The notes: generated by a model from the sequence alone, not told the origin. A DNA stretch of 64,000 nucleotides from Enterobacter chuandaensis (GCF_003594915.1 NZ_QZCS01000003.1:248001-312000), one strand, 5' to 3'; counted from the stretch's first letter, positions 31,254-42,164 are shown. Translations and numbers: made by a program.

Positions 31254-32924
31254 ATGTCAGTAAGTTCTTTTAACCGACGCTGGGCGGCGGTGATCCTTGA
31301 AGCCCTGACGCGCCATGGCGTCAGGCATGTGTGTATTGCACCGGGTTCTCGTTCAACGCCGCTGACGCTGGCGGCGGCTGAAAACCAGGCATTTGTTCAC
31401 CACACCCACTTTGATGAGCGCGGCCTGGGGCATCTCGCGCTCGGGCTGGCGAAGGTCAGCAAAGAACCCGTGGCGGTGATTGTCACTTCCGGTACCGCCG
31501 TGGCGAATCTCTATCCGGCCCTGATTGAAGCCGGGTTAACCGGTGAAAAGCTGATCCTGCTCACGGCCGACCGTCCGCCTGAGCTAATCGACTGCGGCGC
31601 CAATCAGGCCATTCGCCAGCCGGGACTCTTTTCTTCGCACCCTTCGCAGACGGTTTCGCTACCGCGTCCCACCCAGGATATCCCGGCAAGCTGGCTGGTC
31701 TCCACCGTCGATCACGCCATGGCGACATTGCGTAGCGGGGCGCTGCATATCAACTGTCCGTTTGCCGAACCGCTGTACGGCGAACTGGACGATACCGGCC
31801 TTAACTGGCAGCAGTCGCTTGGCGACTGGTGGCAGAGCGAAAAACCGTGGCTGCGCGAGCTGACGCATCTTGAGAGCGCGAAACAGCGCGACTGGTTTTT
31901 CTGGCGACAAAAGCGCGGTGTGGTCATCGCCGGGCGCATGAGCGCCGCCGAAGGCAGGCTGGTCGCCGAATGGGCGCAAACCCTCGGCTGGCCGCTGATT
32001 GGCGACGTGCTTTCCCAGACCGGCCAGCCGCTGCCGTGTGCAGACCTCTGGCTGGGTAATGCGAAAGCGGTTACTGAGCTTTCGCAGGCGCAGATTGTGG
32101 TCCAGATCGGCGCAAGCCTCACCGGAAAACGTCTGCTGCAGTGGCAGGCAACCTGCACCCCGGAAGAGTACTGGCTGGTGGATGCGCTGGAAGGGCGACT
32201 TGACCCGGCGCATCACCGCGGTCGTCGTCTGGTCAGCAGTATCGATGCCTGGCTGACGCTTCATCCGGCGGAAAAGCGCAAGCCCTGGGCGGTGGCGATC
32301 CCGGAACTGTCGCGTCAGGCGTGGGAAATCGCCAAAGCGCGCTGTGAGGCATTCAGCGAGGCCGGGCTGGCGCACCGCATTCACCAGTATCTGCCGGAAC
32401 AGGGGCAGCTGTTTGTCGGTAACAGCCTGGTTGTGCGGCTGATTGACGCCTTTTCGAAGCTGCCAGCGGGCTATCCGGTGTACAGCAATCGCGGTGCCAG
32501 CGGCATCGACGGGCTGCTCTCCACGGCGGCAGGAGTGCAGCGCGCCAGCGCGAAATCAACGCTGGCGATCGTGGGCGATCTCTCCGCGCTCTACGATCTC
32601 AACGCGCTGGCGCTCCTGCGTCAGGCGTCCGCACCGTTTGTGCTGATCGTCGTGAACAACAACGGCGGGCAGATTTTCTCCCTGTTGCCAACGCCCCAGA
32701 GCGAGCGCGAACGCTTTTATCTGATGCCGCAGAACGTGCAGTTCGAACACGCCGCGGCGATGTTCAGCCTGAAATACCATCGCCCGGAAAGCTGGGAACA
32801 GCTGGATGCGGCGTTAAGCACCGCCTGGAAGCAGCCGGGCGCGACGCTGATTGAGCTGGTGGTGAATGATGCCGACGGCGCGCAGACCCTGCAAAGCCTG
32901 CTGGCGCAGGTGAGCCAGCTGTGA
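31254..32924 (+). CDS. menD: SEPHCHC synthase MenD
   Basis: A thiamine-diphosphate enzyme that joins 2-oxoglutarate to isochorismate with loss of CO2. It has 556 residues, as in E. coli. The activating glutamate is E55 ([10 protein letters not shown]), and the ThDP/Mg motif [12 protein letters not shown]...NNNGGQIF lies near residues 440-475. The ATG at 31254 ([10 protein letters not shown]) is preferred; a TTG six codons upstream is in frame but does not match the family. The stop overlaps the menH start by four bases. Confidence 0.97.
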   Translation: MSVSSFNRRWAAVILEALTRHGVRHVCIAPGSRSTPLTLAAAENQAFVHHTHFDERGLGHLALGLAKVSKEPVAVIVTSGTAVANLYPALIEAGLTGEKLILLTADRPPELIDCGANQAIRQPGLFSSHPSQTVSLPRPTQDIPASWLVSTVDHAMATLRSGALHINCPFAEPLYGELDDTGLNWQQSLGDWWQSEKPWLRELTHLESAKQRDWFFWRQKRGVVIAGRMSAAEGRLVAEWAQTLGWPLIGDVLSQTGQPLPCADLWLGNAKAVTELSQAQIVVQIGASLTGKRLLQWQATCTPEEYWLVDALEGRLDPAHHRGRRLVSSIDAWLTLHPAEKRKPWAVAIPELSRQAWEIAKARCEAFSEAGLAHRIHQYLPEQGQLFVGNSLVVRLIDAFSKLPAGYPVYSNRGASGIDGLLSTAAGVQRASAKSTLAIVGDLSALYDLNALALLRQASAPFVLIVVNNNGGQIFSLLPTPQSERERFYLMPQNVQFEHAAAMFSLKYHRPESWEQLDAALSTAWKQPGATLIELVVNDADGAQTLQSLLAQVSQL

Positions 32925-33697
32925 TCCTCTCAGGCGTGCAGCAGGCTGGAAAACCGGGTTATCCCTGGCTGGTCTTTTTGCACGGTTTTTCCGGCGACTG
33001 CCGCGAGTGGCAGGCCGTCGGGAAGGATCTGAGCGAGTATTCCCGGCTCTATCTTGACCTGCCGGGCCACGGTGAGTCCGGGGATATTGCCGTGACAGGG
33101 TTCGACGAGATGAGCAAATTGCTCACCCGAACTCTGCTTAGTTACAACATACTGAAATTCTGGCTGGTGGGGTACTCCCTCGGCGGCCGCATTGCGATGT
33201 TTCATGCCAGCCAGCAGCCGAAGGGGCTGCTGGGGGTGATTGTTGAAGGTGGACATCCGGGCCTGCAGGATGACGATGAGCGTCACGCGCGGTGGGCATC
33301 CGACCACCGCTGGGCGACGCGTTTTCGTACCGAACCGCTGAATAACGTCTTTACCGACTGGTATCAACAGCCCGTGTTTGCCTCCCTCACCGATGCCCAG
33401 CGTAATGCGCTTGTTGCCCTGCGCAGCCAGAACAACGGCACAACGCTGGCGATGATGCTTGAGGCAACGTCGCTGGCCGTGCAGCCCGATTTGCGCGCCG
33501 CGCTCTGCGCACGCAATTTCTCCTTTGATTATCTCTACGGTGAACGTGATGAGAAATTTGCGGCCCTTGCCGCAGAGCTCAACGCCGTTCGCCATGTCAT
33601 TCCCAACGCCGGACACAACGCCCACCGGGAAAATCCCGCTGCGGTCGCGGCGAGTCTGGCTCAGATACTGCGTCTTCGAATAAAGGACACTCTATGA
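32921..33697 (+). CDS. menH: SHCHC synthase MenH
   Basis: An alpha/beta-hydrolase-fold enzyme that eliminates pyruvate from SEPHCHC to give SHCHC. The catalytic triad is complete at E. coli numbering: S86 (VGYSLGGR), D210 (GERDEKF) and H232 (AGHNAHREN). The start is GTG at 32921, overlapping menD (GTGA). With 258 residues it is about six longer than E. coli at the C-terminus, and it overlaps the menB start by four bases. Confidence 0.96.
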   Translation: MILSGVQQAGKPGYPWLVFLHGFSGDCREWQAVGKDLSEYSRLYLDLPGHGESGDIAVTGFDEMSKLLTRTLLSYNILKFWLVGYSLGGRIAMFHASQQPKGLLGVIVEGGHPGLQDDDERHARWASDHRWATRFRTEPLNNVFTDWYQQPVFASLTDAQRNALVALRSQNNGTTLAMMLEATSLAVQPDLRAALCARNFSFDYLYGERDEKFAALAAELNAVRHVIPNAGHNAHRENPAAVAASLAQILRLRIKDTL

Positions 33698-34551
33698 TCT
33701 ATCCTGATGAACACATGCTTTACGCCCCGGTTGAATGGCAGGACTGCTCCGAAGGTTACACCGACATTCGTTACCATAAATCCGCTGACGGCATTGCCAA
33801 AATCACCATCAACCGTCCGCAGGTACGTAACGCCTTCCGTCCGCTGACCGTCAAAGAGATGATTCAGGCCCTGGCGGATGCGCGCTATGACGACAACATT
33901 GGCGTAATTGTCCTGACTGGGGAAGGGGACAAAGCGTTCTGCTCCGGCGGCGATCAGAAAGTGCGCGGCGACTACGGCGGATACCAGGACGATGCGGGTA
34001 CGCACCACCTGAACGTCCTCGATTTCCAGCGCCAGATCCGCACCTGCCCGAAACCGGTTGTCGCGATGGTGGCGGGCTACTCCATCGGCGGCGGCCACGT
34101 GCTGCACATGATGTGCGATCTGACCATTGCCGCTGAAAATGCCATCTTCGGCCAGACTGGCCCGAAAGTGGGATCTTTCGACGGCGGCTGGGGTGCCTCC
34201 TATATGGCGCGCATCGTCGGGCAGAAAAAAGCCCGTGAAATCTGGTTCCTGTGCCGTCAGTACAACGCGCAGGAAGCGCTGGATATGGGCCTGGTGAACA
34301 CCGTGGTGCCGATTGCCGATCTTGAAAAAGAGACCGTTCGCTGGTGCCGTGAAATGCTGCAAAACAGCCCGATGGCGCTGCGCTGCCTGAAAGCGGCCCT
34401 CAACGCCGACTGCGACGGTCAGGCGGGTCTGCAGGAGCTGGCGGGTAACGCCACCATGCTGTTCTACATGACCGAAGAGGGTCAGGAAGGACGCAACGCG
34501 TTTAACGAAAAACGCCAGCCGGACTTCAGCAAATACAAACGGAATCCGTAA
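33694..34551 (+). CDS. menB: 1,4-dihydroxy-2-naphthoyl-CoA synthase MenB
   Basis: A crotonase-fold enzyme that closes the second ring of the naphthoquinone from o-succinylbenzoyl-CoA. The 285-residue length equals that of E. coli. The oxyanion-hole and substrate segments [16 protein letters not shown] and [20 protein letters not shown] are clear, as is the [15 protein letters not shown] loop. It overlaps menH by four bases and menC by one (TAATG), so it is part of a tightly coupled run. Confidence 0.98.
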   Translation: MIYPDEHMLYAPVEWQDCSEGYTDIRYHKSADGIAKITINRPQVRNAFRPLTVKEMIQALADARYDDNIGVIVLTGEGDKAFCSGGDQKVRGDYGGYQDDAGTHHLNVLDFQRQIRTCPKPVVAMVAGYSIGGGHVLHMMCDLTIAAENAIFGQTGPKVGSFDGGWGASYMARIVGQKKAREIWFLCRQYNAQEALDMGLVNTVVPIADLEKETVRWCREMLQNSPMALRCLKAALNADCDGQAGLQELAGNATMLFYMTEEGQEGRNAFNEKRQPDFSKYKRNP

Positions 34552-35516
34552 TGCGTCGCGCGCAGGTTTACCGCTGGCAGATACCGATGGACGCGGGCGT
34601 GGTGCTGCGTGAACGGCGGTTAAAAACCCGTGACGGCTTCTTCGTGCATCTGCAGCAGGACGGGAGGGAAGGCTGGGGCGAGGTTTCGCCTCTGCCGGGC
34701 TTTAGCCTGGAATCGCTGGATGAAGCTCAGGCGGCGCTGTTGGCGTGGACAGAACAGTGGCATGAGGGCGCAAACCCGGCATTACCGGACGTGCCTTCCG
34801 CCGCTTTCGGTATCAGCTGCGCGCTGGCGGAGCTCGACGGTAGCCTGCCGGAAGAGGCTGACTACCGCGCGGCACCGCTCTGCACGGGCGATCCTGACGA
34901 GCTGTTCGCACAGCTCTCCGCCATGCCTGGCGAGAAAGTGGCGAAAATTAAAGTCGGTCTCTACGAAGCGGTGCGTGACGGAATGGTCGCTAACCTGCTG
35001 CTGGAAGCGATCCCCGACCTGCACCTGCGTCTGGATGCCAACCGCGCATGGACGCCGCTTAAGGCGCAGCAGTTCGCGAAGTACGTTAATCCGGCGTACC
35101 GCAGCCGCATTGCCTTCCTCGAAGAGCCGTGCAAAATCCGCGATGACTCGCGCGCGTTTGCCCGCGAAACGGGGATTGCCATCGCCTGGGATGAAAGCCT
35201 GCGCGAGGACGATTTTGAATTTGTTGCCGAGCCCGGCGTCAGCGCGGTGGTGATTAAGCCGACGCTGACCGGCAGCCTGGCGAAAGTGCGCGAGCAGGTC
35301 GCGGCAGCACACGCGCTGGGGTTGACGGCGGTGATCAGTTCGTCGATTGAGTCCAGCCTGGGGCTGACCCAGCTGGCGCGCATTGCCGCCTGGCTAACGC
35401 CGGACACGGTTCCCGGCCTCGACACGCTGAACCTGATGCAGGCGCAGCTTCTTCGCCCGTGGCCGGGCAGCGCGCTGCTGTGTCTCGACGCAGAGACGCT
35501 GGAGCCGCTGCGATGA
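34551..35516 (+). CDS. menC: o-Succinylbenzoate synthase MenC
   Basis: An enolase-superfamily dehydratase that forms o-succinylbenzoate from SHCHC. It has 321 residues, one more than E. coli, so active-site residues shift by one. The catalytic lysine is K134 (AKIKVGLYE), metal ligands are D162 (LRLDANRAW), E191 (FLEEPCK) and D214 (AWDESL), and the second lysine is K236 (VVIKPTL). The stop overlaps the menE start as ATGA. Confidence 0.97.
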   Translation: MRRAQVYRWQIPMDAGVVLRERRLKTRDGFFVHLQQDGREGWGEVSPLPGFSLESLDEAQAALLAWTEQWHEGANPALPDVPSAAFGISCALAELDGSLPEEADYRAAPLCTGDPDELFAQLSAMPGEKVAKIKVGLYEAVRDGMVANLLLEAIPDLHLRLDANRAWTPLKAQQFAKYVNPAYRSRIAFLEEPCKIRDDSRAFARETGIAIAWDESLREDDFEFVAEPGVSAVVIKPTLTGSLAKVREQVAAAHALGLTAVISSSIESSLGLTQLARIAAWLTPDTVPGLDTLNLMQAQLLRPWPGSALLCLDAETLEPLR

Positions 35517-36874
35517 GTTTTACCGACTGGCCCTGGCGGCACTGGTGCGCGCAGTATGCTGAAAAACCGGCCCTCAGGCTGAACGACGAGGTGCTTAGCT
35601 GGCAGCAGCTGTGCGCGCGCGTCGACCGCCTTGCGGCAGGGTTTCACCAGCAGGGCGTGGAGGAGGGCGACGGCGTACTGCTGCTGGCCTATAACCATCC
35701 GCAAACGCTGCTGGCATGGCTGGCGCTGCTTCAGTGCGGCGCACGTATTCTTCCCGTTAATCCGCAGCTGCCGCGTCCGCTGCTGGACGTATTACTCCCG
35801 CAGATGACGCTGCGCTTTGCGCTGGTGCTGGACGGCCGCTACGACGGCCTTACTGCATTGAGCCTGCGCGAGCCAGAGGATGCGTACTACGCTGCGTGGC
35901 AGCCGGCGCGGCTGGCCTCCATGACGCTCACCTCCGGCTCCACCGGGCTGCCGAAAGCGGCGGTGCATACCTGCGCCGCCCATCTTGCCAGCGCCCGCGG
36001 CGTGCTGTCGCTGATGCCCTACGGGGATAACGACGACTGGCTGCTTTCGTTGCCGCTGTTTCATGTTTCCGGCCAGGGAATTTTATGGCGCTGGCTGCAG
36101 GCCGGTGCGCGCTTAACCGTGCGCGAAAAGCAGCCGCTGGAGCAGGCGCTGCGCGGCTGCACTCACGCCTCGCTGGTGCCGACCCAGCTCTGGCGTCTTC
36201 TGAATAACGAAAGCCACATCGCACTGAAAGCGGTGCTGCTTGGCGGGGCGGCCATTCCCGTGACGCTGACGCAAAAGGCCCGTGAGCAGGGGATTCGGAC
36301 GTACTGCGGCTACGGCCTGACCGAGTTTGCCTCGACCGTCTGTGCAAAAGAGGCTGACGGCGATCCAGATGTAGGCCGTGTGCTGCCGGGCAGAGAGGTG
36401 CAGGTCGTTAACGGTGAAGTCTGGATCAAAGCGCAGAGCATGGCTTCCGGCTACTGGCGGGACGGCGCGCTAATTCCGCTGACCAACGCGCAGGGCTGGT
36501 TTGCCACCCGCGATCGCGGGGAATGGCATGGGGACCGTCTGACGATTTTAGGCCGCATGGACAATCTCTTTTTCAGCGGAGGAGAGGGGGTCCAGCCGGA
36601 ATCGCTGGAGCGCGTTATTGCCGCGCACCCGCAGATTAACCAGGTGTTTATCGTCCCGCTGGACGACGCCGAGTTTGGACAACGTCCGGTGGCGGTGGTG
36701 GAGTGTGAGCCGGGAACGGATATCACCCGTTTCCCGGAATGGGTTCAAGGCAAACTGGCGCGCTTTGAGCAGCCTGTTCACTGGCTTGTGCTGCCGGCTG
36801 AGCTAAAAAATGGCGGGATTAAGATCTCCCGCCAGGCGTTAAAGCAGTGGGTCAATGCCCAGCTGTCCATATAA
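35513..36874 (+). CDS. menE: o-Succinylbenzoate-CoA ligase MenE
   Basis: An adenylate-forming ligase that activates o-succinylbenzoate to its CoA ester for MenB. The AMP-binding signature [17 protein letters not shown] lies near residue 145, followed by YGLTEFAST and the C-terminal [12 protein letters not shown] with the catalytic lysine. The start at 35513 is used because ATGA overlaps the menC stop and [11 protein letters not shown] matches E. coli; this gives 453 residues. The stop abuts the stop of convergent tctA with no base between. Confidence 0.96.
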   Translation: MSFTDWPWRHWCAQYAEKPALRLNDEVLSWQQLCARVDRLAAGFHQQGVEEGDGVLLLAYNHPQTLLAWLALLQCGARILPVNPQLPRPLLDVLLPQMTLRFALVLDGRYDGLTALSLREPEDAYYAAWQPARLASMTLTSGSTGLPKAAVHTCAAHLASARGVLSLMPYGDNDDWLLSLPLFHVSGQGILWRWLQAGARLTVREKQPLEQALRGCTHASLVPTQLWRLLNNESHIALKAVLLGGAAIPVTLTQKAREQGIRTYCGYGLTEFASTVCAKEADGDPDVGRVLPGREVQVVNGEVWIKAQSMASGYWRDGALIPLTNAQGWFATRDRGEWHGDRLTILGRMDNLFFSGGEGVQPESLERVIAAHPQINQVFIVPLDDAEFGQRPVAVVECEPGTDITRFPEWVQGKLARFEQPVHWLVLPAELKNGGIKISRQALKQWVNAQLSI

Positions 36875-38389
36875 TTAGCCGATATCCGGCTCCGGTTTGC
36901 GCTGACGGCGACGCAGCAGGCGTAATACCGGCGGCACCACAATCACCATGACCGCCAGCGCTAACAGAACCTTCGCGACGCTGCTGTCCCACAGTATCGA
37001 CATATTGCCGTTGCTGATGGAGAGGGCGCGGCGCAGGTTCTGTTCCAGCATCTCACCCAGCACAAAGCCCAGAATCAGCGGTGACATCGGGAAGTGCATT
37101 TTTCGTAAGATGTAACCGAACACGCCCAGAACCACCATCAGCACCAGGTCAAACGTGGTGCTGTGCACCGCGTACACTCCCACCGCAGAGACGGCGGCAA
37201 TGGCGGGCACCAGGAACCACAGCGGAATGGTCAGCATCCGGGTGAACAGCCCAATCAGCGGGATATTCATCACCAACAGCATGACGTTGGCGATCAGCAG
37301 CGCGGCAATCAGCCCCCAGACAATATCGGGCTGCTCGGTGAACATCGCCGGGCCGGGCGTGATGTTATAGAGCGTCAGCGCGCCCATCATCACCGCCGTG
37401 GTGCCGGATCCCGGCACGCCCAGCGTCAGCATCGGGATAAACGAGCCGCAGGCCGAGGCGTTATTGGCCGCCTCGGGCGCCGCGACGCCGCGAATATCGC
37501 CTTTACCAAAGCTGTCGCTGTTGCCGCTGAGCTTTTTCTCGGTCATATAAGTGATGGCGCTGGCGATGGTCGCCCCGGCACCCGGCAGAATGCCGACGAA
37601 GAAGCCAATTACCGACGAGCGCAGCGTGGTGCCGATGCACTGCGCGCCCTCTTTGGCGTTAAAGAGCATCCGGCCGGTTTTGCGCACCAGCGTCTGCCCG
37701 CTGCTGGTATGCTCCAGCATCAGTAAGATTTCCGAGACAGAGAACAGGCCGATCACGACGACAATGAACTGCACGCCGTCGGACAGGTGAACGCTGTCGA
37801 AGGTAAAGCGATAGACCCCGGTGTTGGCATCCACGCCGACGGTGGCTAACCCTAAGCCAATCAGCGCGGACAAAAACGACTTCAGCGGATTCTGCGCCAT
37901 CATGCTGCCGAGGCAGGCAATGGCGAACACCATCAGGGCAAAATATTCTGCCGGACCAAACGCCAGAGACCACTGGGCCAGCGCAGGGGCAAACAGAATG
38001 ATGCCGCCAATGGCAATCAGCGAGCCAAAGAATGAACTGACCGCAGAGATGGAGAGCGCCACGCCGCCGCGTCCCTGCCGCGCCATCGGGTAGCCGTCCA
38101 GGGCGGTCATGATCGCCGCCGCATCCCCCGGTACGTTAAGCAGGATCGACGAGATGCGCCCGCCGTATTCACAGCCGATATAGACCGTGGCCAGCAGGAT
38201 CAGCGCTGATTCCGCGGGCAGATGCAGGGCAAACGCCAGCGGGAGTAATATCGCCACGCCGTTGATCGGCCCAAGGCCCGGCAGCAGGCCGACAATCGTG
38301 CCCACGAAACAGCCGATCAGGGCGATCACCAGGTTTTCCGGGGTCATCGCCACGGCGAACCCCTGCGAGAGGTAAATCCAGGTATCCAT
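36875..38389 (-). CDS. tctA: Tripartite tricarboxylate transporter, large membrane subunit TctA
   Basis: The large permease subunit (504 residues, about 12 helices) of a tripartite tricarboxylate transporter. It imports citrate or related acids using the periplasmic protein TctC and an ion gradient. Conserved family stretches are the glycine-rich [22 protein letters not shown] near residue 30 and [19 protein letters not shown] near 260, apparently an internal duplication. It ends the tctCBA operon, 11 bases after tctB. Substrate assignment is by family and by the adjacent TctDE system. Confidence 0.93.
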   Translation of the reverse strand: MDTWIYLSQGFAVAMTPENLVIALIGCFVGTIVGLLPGLGPINGVAILLPLAFALHLPAESALILLATVYIGCEYGGRISSILLNVPGDAAAIMTALDGYPMARQGRGGVALSISAVSSFFGSLIAIGGIILFAPALAQWSLAFGPAEYFALMVFAIACLGSMMAQNPLKSFLSALIGLGLATVGVDANTGVYRFTFDSVHLSDGVQFIVVVIGLFSVSEILLMLEHTSSGQTLVRKTGRMLFNAKEGAQCIGTTLRSSVIGFFVGILPGAGATIASAITYMTEKKLSGNSDSFGKGDIRGVAAPEAANNASACGSFIPMLTLGVPGSGTTAVMMGALTLYNITPGPAMFTEQPDIVWGLIAALLIANVMLLVMNIPLIGLFTRMLTIPLWFLVPAIAAVSAVGVYAVHSTTFDLVLMVVLGVFGYILRKMHFPMSPLILGFVLGEMLEQNLRRALSISNGNMSILWDSSVAKVLLALAVMVIVVPPVLRLLRRRQRKPEPDIG

Positions 38390-38400
38390 AGCGTGCTCCG

Positions 38401-38832
38401 TTAATTAAGCCAGGCGCCGAGCGGTAACGTCACGTCCAGCAGGCGGTCAAAGGCGTACCACAGTAAAATCCCCATCACCACGCCTGAGATCCCCGCCGCG
38501 GGGAGGGTGGCGTTAAACAGCATGCCGATGACCATCGTCAGAATGGCGGTCGCCACCGGGAAGCCGAGCCATTCAAAGCCCCAGGCATACATCAGCAGGA
38601 CAATCACCATCACCAGCAGACGCTGCAGAATGCGACGCGGCGGCCACTCGACGGTGTCCGGGTGGCGAAGCAGCAGCGCCACCGAGCAGAGCAGCATCAG
38701 GCCGACGATGCCCATCGGGAAGGGGCGGGGTCCCACGGGTTCATAGCTGTATTCGCTGTGGATCTGCCAGGCGACAAACATCCCGCCAATGCAGAGCAGC
38801 AGCCATATCCCGGCAAAAATACGATCGCTCAT
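38401..38832 (-). CDS. tctB: Tripartite tricarboxylate transporter, small membrane subunit TctB
   Basis: The small membrane subunit of the TctCBA transporter: 143 residues with four predicted helices (about 7-24, 38-56, 72-108, 113-138). Proteins of this subunit vary greatly in sequence, so the call rests on size, helix pattern and position between tctC and tctA. It is spaced 11 bases from each neighbour, typical of one operon. Confidence 0.9.
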   Translation of the reverse strand: MSDRIFAGIWLLLCIGGMFVAWQIHSEYSYEPVGPRPFPMGIVGLMLLCSVALLLRHPDTVEWPPRRILQRLLVMVIVLLMYAWGFEWLGFPVATAILTMVIGMLFNATLPAAGISGVVMGILLWYAFDRLLDVTLPLGAWLN

Positions 38833-38843
38833 AGCGCCTCCGG

Positions 38844-39824
38844 TTATTTCGCCAGGCCAAAGGCTTTCGCCTGTTCGCGGTAGTCATTCACCTGTTTCTT
38901 GACGTACTCATCCAGCGGCTTACCGGTCAGGTTGAACTCAAACAGCCCGCGCAGATCGCGCTGTTTTTTAAATTCCTCGGTTTGCTGGAGTTTGTTGAAC
39001 GCATCGACCCACCACTGGTACTCGGCATCGGTGACTTTTGGTCCGACGAAGAACCCGCGGATGATCGGCCAGACCAGGTCATAGCCCTGCTCTTTGGCGG
39101 TTGGAACGTTCGCCAGCTGGCCCGGCAGACGGTTTTCGGAGAAGACCGCCAGCACGCGGATTTTATCCCCGCTCAGGTACGGCACCATCTCGCTGAGATC
39201 GCCGGAAACGGCCTGAACGTGGTTGCCCATCAGCGCGGTGACCGGTTCGCCGCCGCCCTCAAAGGCCACGTAGCGCATCTTGTGCGGGTCAACCTTCGCC
39301 TGCTGGGCGAGAAGGGCCGCTTTCATCCAGTCCTGGCTGCCGATAGACGCCCCTGCGCCAATCACCACGCTGTTCGGATCTTTTTCCATGGCGGTGAGCA
39401 GGTCTTTCAGGGATTTCCATGGGGAATCGGCACGCACGGCGATCATTCCGTAGTCGGTGCCGACGGTCGCCAGCCAGCGCACGTCGTCCACGCCGTAACG
39501 GCCAAACTTGCCCTGAGACAGGTTCAGCAGCGAGCCGCCGGAGAAGGCCACCACCGTTCCCGCTTCCGCCGGACGTTGGGCGACGATGGCGTTATAGGCC
39601 ACCGCGCCCACGCCGCCGGGCATGTAGGTGACACGCATCGGTTTCTCAATGGCCTTCGTCTCCAGCATGCTGACCTGAATGAGTTTACAGGTGAGATCGA
39701 AACCACCGCCCGGTTTGGCCGGGGCGATACATTCGGTACGGGACGGAGCGTCCTGGGCCTGAACGACAGAGGTACTCAACAGCAATACGCTTGCAGCAAG
39801 GGTAGAAAGTAATTGTTTTTTCAT
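38844..39824 (-). CDS. tctC: Periplasmic tricarboxylate-binding protein TctC
   Basis: The extracytoplasmic substrate-binding subunit (Bug/TctC family, 326 residues). A signal peptide is clear at residues 1-23 (MKKQLLSTLAASVLLLST then VVQA, cleavage before QDAPSR). The mature part has the family's CIAPAKPGGGFDLTC loop for the carboxylate ligand, the VTYMPGGVGAVAYN segment, and VIGAGASIGSQDW. It is the first gene of tctCBA, transcribed away from the tctD regulator across a 141-base spacer. Confidence 0.94.
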   Translation of the reverse strand: MKKQLLSTLAASVLLLSTSVVQAQDAPSRTECIAPAKPGGGFDLTCKLIQVSMLETKAIEKPMRVTYMPGGVGAVAYNAIVAQRPAEAGTVVAFSGGSLLNLSQGKFGRYGVDDVRWLATVGTDYGMIAVRADSPWKSLKDLLTAMEKDPNSVVIGAGASIGSQDWMKAALLAQQAKVDPHKMRYVAFEGGGEPVTALMGNHVQAVSGDLSEMVPYLSGDKIRVLAVFSENRLPGQLANVPTAKEQGYDLVWPIIRGFFVGPKVTDAEYQWWVDAFNKLQQTEEFKKQRDLRGLFEFNLTGKPLDEYVKKQVNDYREQAKAFGLAK

Positions 39825-39965
39825 CGTTTATCCTCACGCCGGGGTACGGGTATGGGTCTTTTTTCTGATTATGTGAACCACCGTGTAGCGGTTCCGTTGC
39901 GTGATTGTTAAAACAATAACCTTTCATTTCCCTTTCAACGGGACACCAACTTTACAGGATGTGAC
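39825..39965. promoter_or_regulatory. Divergent tctC / tctD control region
   Basis: This 141-base spacer must carry promoters for both tctCBA and tctDE. ATTGTT (39904-39909) and AACAAT (39912-39917) form a perfect palindrome with a two-base centre, placed between the two start codons. It is a natural candidate for a TctD site, though this is inference. I could not fix -35/-10 boxes with confidence. Confidence 0.45.
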
Positions 39966-40640
39966 ATGCGTCTCTTACTCGCAGAAGATAATCGTGACTT
40001 GGCTCACTGGCTGGAGAAAGCGCTGGTGCAGGAAGGCTTTGCCGTGGACTGCGTCTCCGACGGACGTGCCGCCGACCATCTGCTGCAGGGGGAAAACTAC
40101 GCGGTCGCTATTCTGGACATCGGCATGCCCGGTTTTGACGGCCTGGAAGTGGTCCACCGCCTCAGAAAACGGGGGCAGACGCTGCCCGTCCTGTTCCTCA
40201 CCGCCCGCAGCAACGTGGCGGATCGGGTGAAGGGACTGAACGCCGGGGCTGACGACTATCTGCCAAAACCGTTTGAGCTGGAGGAGCTCGACGCACGTCT
40301 GCGCGCCCTGTTGCGCCGAAGTGAGGGGCGGACGCAGGAGCGCCAGCGTCTTGGTGAGCTGGAGTATGACGACGAGGGCTTTTTCCTGCTGCGCGACGAG
40401 CCGCTTTCCCTGACACCGCGCGAGCTCTCCCTGCTGAAAGTGCTGATGCACCGCCGGACCCGTCCGGTTTCACGTCAGCAGCTTTTCGACCAGGTGTTCA
40501 GCCTGAACGACGACGTCAGCCCTGAAAGCATCGATCTCTATATTCATCGCCTGCGTAAGAAACTGACCGGCAGCGGCGTGCGGATCACCACCCTGCGGGG
40601 GCTTGGGTACGTGCTGGAGTGCGGCGATGAGGTGGGTTAA
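39966..40640 (+). CDS. tctD: Response regulator TctD
   Basis: An OmpR/PhoB-type response regulator of 224 residues. The receiver (about 1-115) has acidic residues E7-D8, phosphoacceptor D51 (AILDIGMPGFDGL), T80 and the conserved lysine in YLPKPFEL. A winged-helix DNA-binding domain fills about 125-220, ending in the usual RLRKKL...ITTLRGLGYVLE. It is encoded divergently from tctCBA and overlaps tctE by 14 bases. It is expected to activate citrate-transport genes. Confidence 0.95.
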   Translation: MRLLLAEDNRDLAHWLEKALVQEGFAVDCVSDGRAADHLLQGENYAVAILDIGMPGFDGLEVVHRLRKRGQTLPVLFLTARSNVADRVKGLNAGADDYLPKPFELEELDARLRALLRRSEGRTQERQRLGELEYDDEGFFLLRDEPLSLTPRELSLLKVLMHRRTRPVSRQQLFDQVFSLNDDVSPESIDLYIHRLRKKLTGSGVRITTLRGLGYVLECGDEVG

Positions 40641-42036
40641 GCCGCAGTCGCTCTACCTGCAACTGCTGCTTTTCCTTGGCCTGCCGCTGCTGCTGCTGTG
40701 GGGATTGTCAGCTTTTAACAGCTACGTCAGCGCGCTGCAGGCGGCCACGCAGGCTTACGACCGCACGCTGTTATCCTCTGCCCGCACCATCTCCGAGCGG
40801 CTGGAGGTGCGCAACGGCAGGCTGGCGGTGGACGTACCGTGGGTGGTGCTCGACAGCTTCGAGCTCAACATGAATGACCGGCTCTACTATAAGGTGGTCG
40901 ACCCAGACGGGCGGGTGATCTCCGGCTATGACGATCTGCCGAAGATGCCGCCTGCGACGTCGCGCACCACGCTCTATCCGGCGCTGGCGTGGTTTTACCA
41001 CACTGAATATCGCGGCCAGGCCATTCGGGTCGCGCGCCTGCTGCAGCCGGTTAATGAAGCCAATATTTTCGGCATGGCGGAGATTTACGTCGCGGAGACG
41101 CTCCAGTCCCGCCGCTATCTCGCCAGCCAGCTGCTCTTTTCATCCTGGGTCTCGCAGGGGCTGCTGGTGCTGTTGACGCTGGTGCTGACCGCGTGGCTGC
41201 TGCGCCGCGTGCTGCGCCCGATGCGCCAGCTTTCGTCTCTGATGGTGCGGCGCGAGCCGGGCCTGCTCGCACCGCTGCCGGAGCTGCTGCCCTGGTCGGA
41301 GACCCGGCTGCTGATTGTCGCCTTTAACCGCTATATTGACCGGCTGCGCGGCGTGCTGTCGCGTCAGGAACGCTTTAACGCGGATGCGTCGCACCAGCTC
41401 AAAACTCCGCTGGCGGTGCTTAAAACCCAGGTCTCCGTCGCCCTCGCTCGTCAGGATCCCGCCCTGTGGCAGGAGAGCCTGCGGGCAATGAATGCCACCC
41501 TGGACGACACTATCGTGCTCACCGAACGGCTGTTGCAGCTTTCGACAGTGAAGGGCAAAGAGCAGGGGGATCGTCAGTTTGCGCCCGTGGATCTGGTTCA
41601 GGTGGTGCAGAACTGCTGCTTCTCACGGCTGGCGCAGGCGCGGAGCAAAGCAATCGATCTGGGGTATGACGGTATACAGCAGCCGGTCACGATCGAAGGC
41701 GATGACGTCCTGTTGGGCGAGCTGTGTGCCAACCTGCTGGAAAACGCGATTAAATATACCCCTGCGGGCGGGACCGTGACCGTTTTCCTGCGCGTGGACG
41801 GCGGCGCCGTTGAGCTGAGCGTTGAAGACAGCGGCCCAGGCATTGAAGAGGATCAGATCCATCAGGCGATGCAGCCTTTCCACCGTCTGGACAACGTCGG
41901 GGAGGCCGCCGGTTCCGGGATTGGGCTGGCGCTGGCGGGGGACATCGCCCGGCTGCACCGCAGCCATTTGCAGCTGACCCGCAGCGAAACGCTGGGTGGC
42001 CTGTGCGTCAAAATGCGCTTTCTGCTACTTACGTAA
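40627..42036 (+). CDS. tctE: Sensor histidine kinase TctE
   Basis: The membrane sensor kinase partner of TctD, 469 residues. An N-terminal helix (about 9-30) and a second helix (about 172-192) flank a periplasmic TctE-type sensor domain. HisKA follows with H256 in NADASHQLKTPLAVLKTQ. The HATPase region has the N box ELCANLLENAIKYTPAGG and glycine boxes EDSGPGIEED and GSGIGLAL. I use the ATG at 40627 (MRWVKPQSLYLQ) inside the tctD end; one eight codons upstream is less likely. Ends without a clear terminator. Confidence 0.94.
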   Translation: MRWVKPQSLYLQLLLFLGLPLLLLWGLSAFNSYVSALQAATQAYDRTLLSSARTISERLEVRNGRLAVDVPWVVLDSFELNMNDRLYYKVVDPDGRVISGYDDLPKMPPATSRTTLYPALAWFYHTEYRGQAIRVARLLQPVNEANIFGMAEIYVAETLQSRRYLASQLLFSSWVSQGLLVLLTLVLTAWLLRRVLRPMRQLSSLMVRREPGLLAPLPELLPWSETRLLIVAFNRYIDRLRGVLSRQERFNADASHQLKTPLAVLKTQVSVALARQDPALWQESLRAMNATLDDTIVLTERLLQLSTVKGKEQGDRQFAPVDLVQVVQNCCFSRLAQARSKAIDLGYDGIQQPVTIEGDDVLLGELCANLLENAIKYTPAGGTVTVFLRVDGGAVELSVEDSGPGIEEDQIHQAMQPFHRLDNVGEAAGSGIGLALAGDIARLHRSHLQLTRSETLGGLCVKMRFLLLT

Positions 42037-42141
42037 AAAAGCCGCGGGTTTCAAATCGTTACAATCTTCCTGTCTGTCGCACGCAGAGTGCTTGATCCCC
42101 CGGAGACTCAGGTTAAAATCTCGCGGTTTTGGGGACTTCTC

Positions 42142-42147
42142 TATAAT
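42142..42147 (+). promoter_or_regulatory. Candidate -10 box for yfaZ
   Basis: A perfect TATAAT lies 18 bases ahead of the yfaZ ATG. The expected -35 position has no good match, so the promoter may depend on an activator or start very close to the gene. Confidence 0.35.
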
Positions 42148-42164
42148 TATGCGGGATCGCGACA

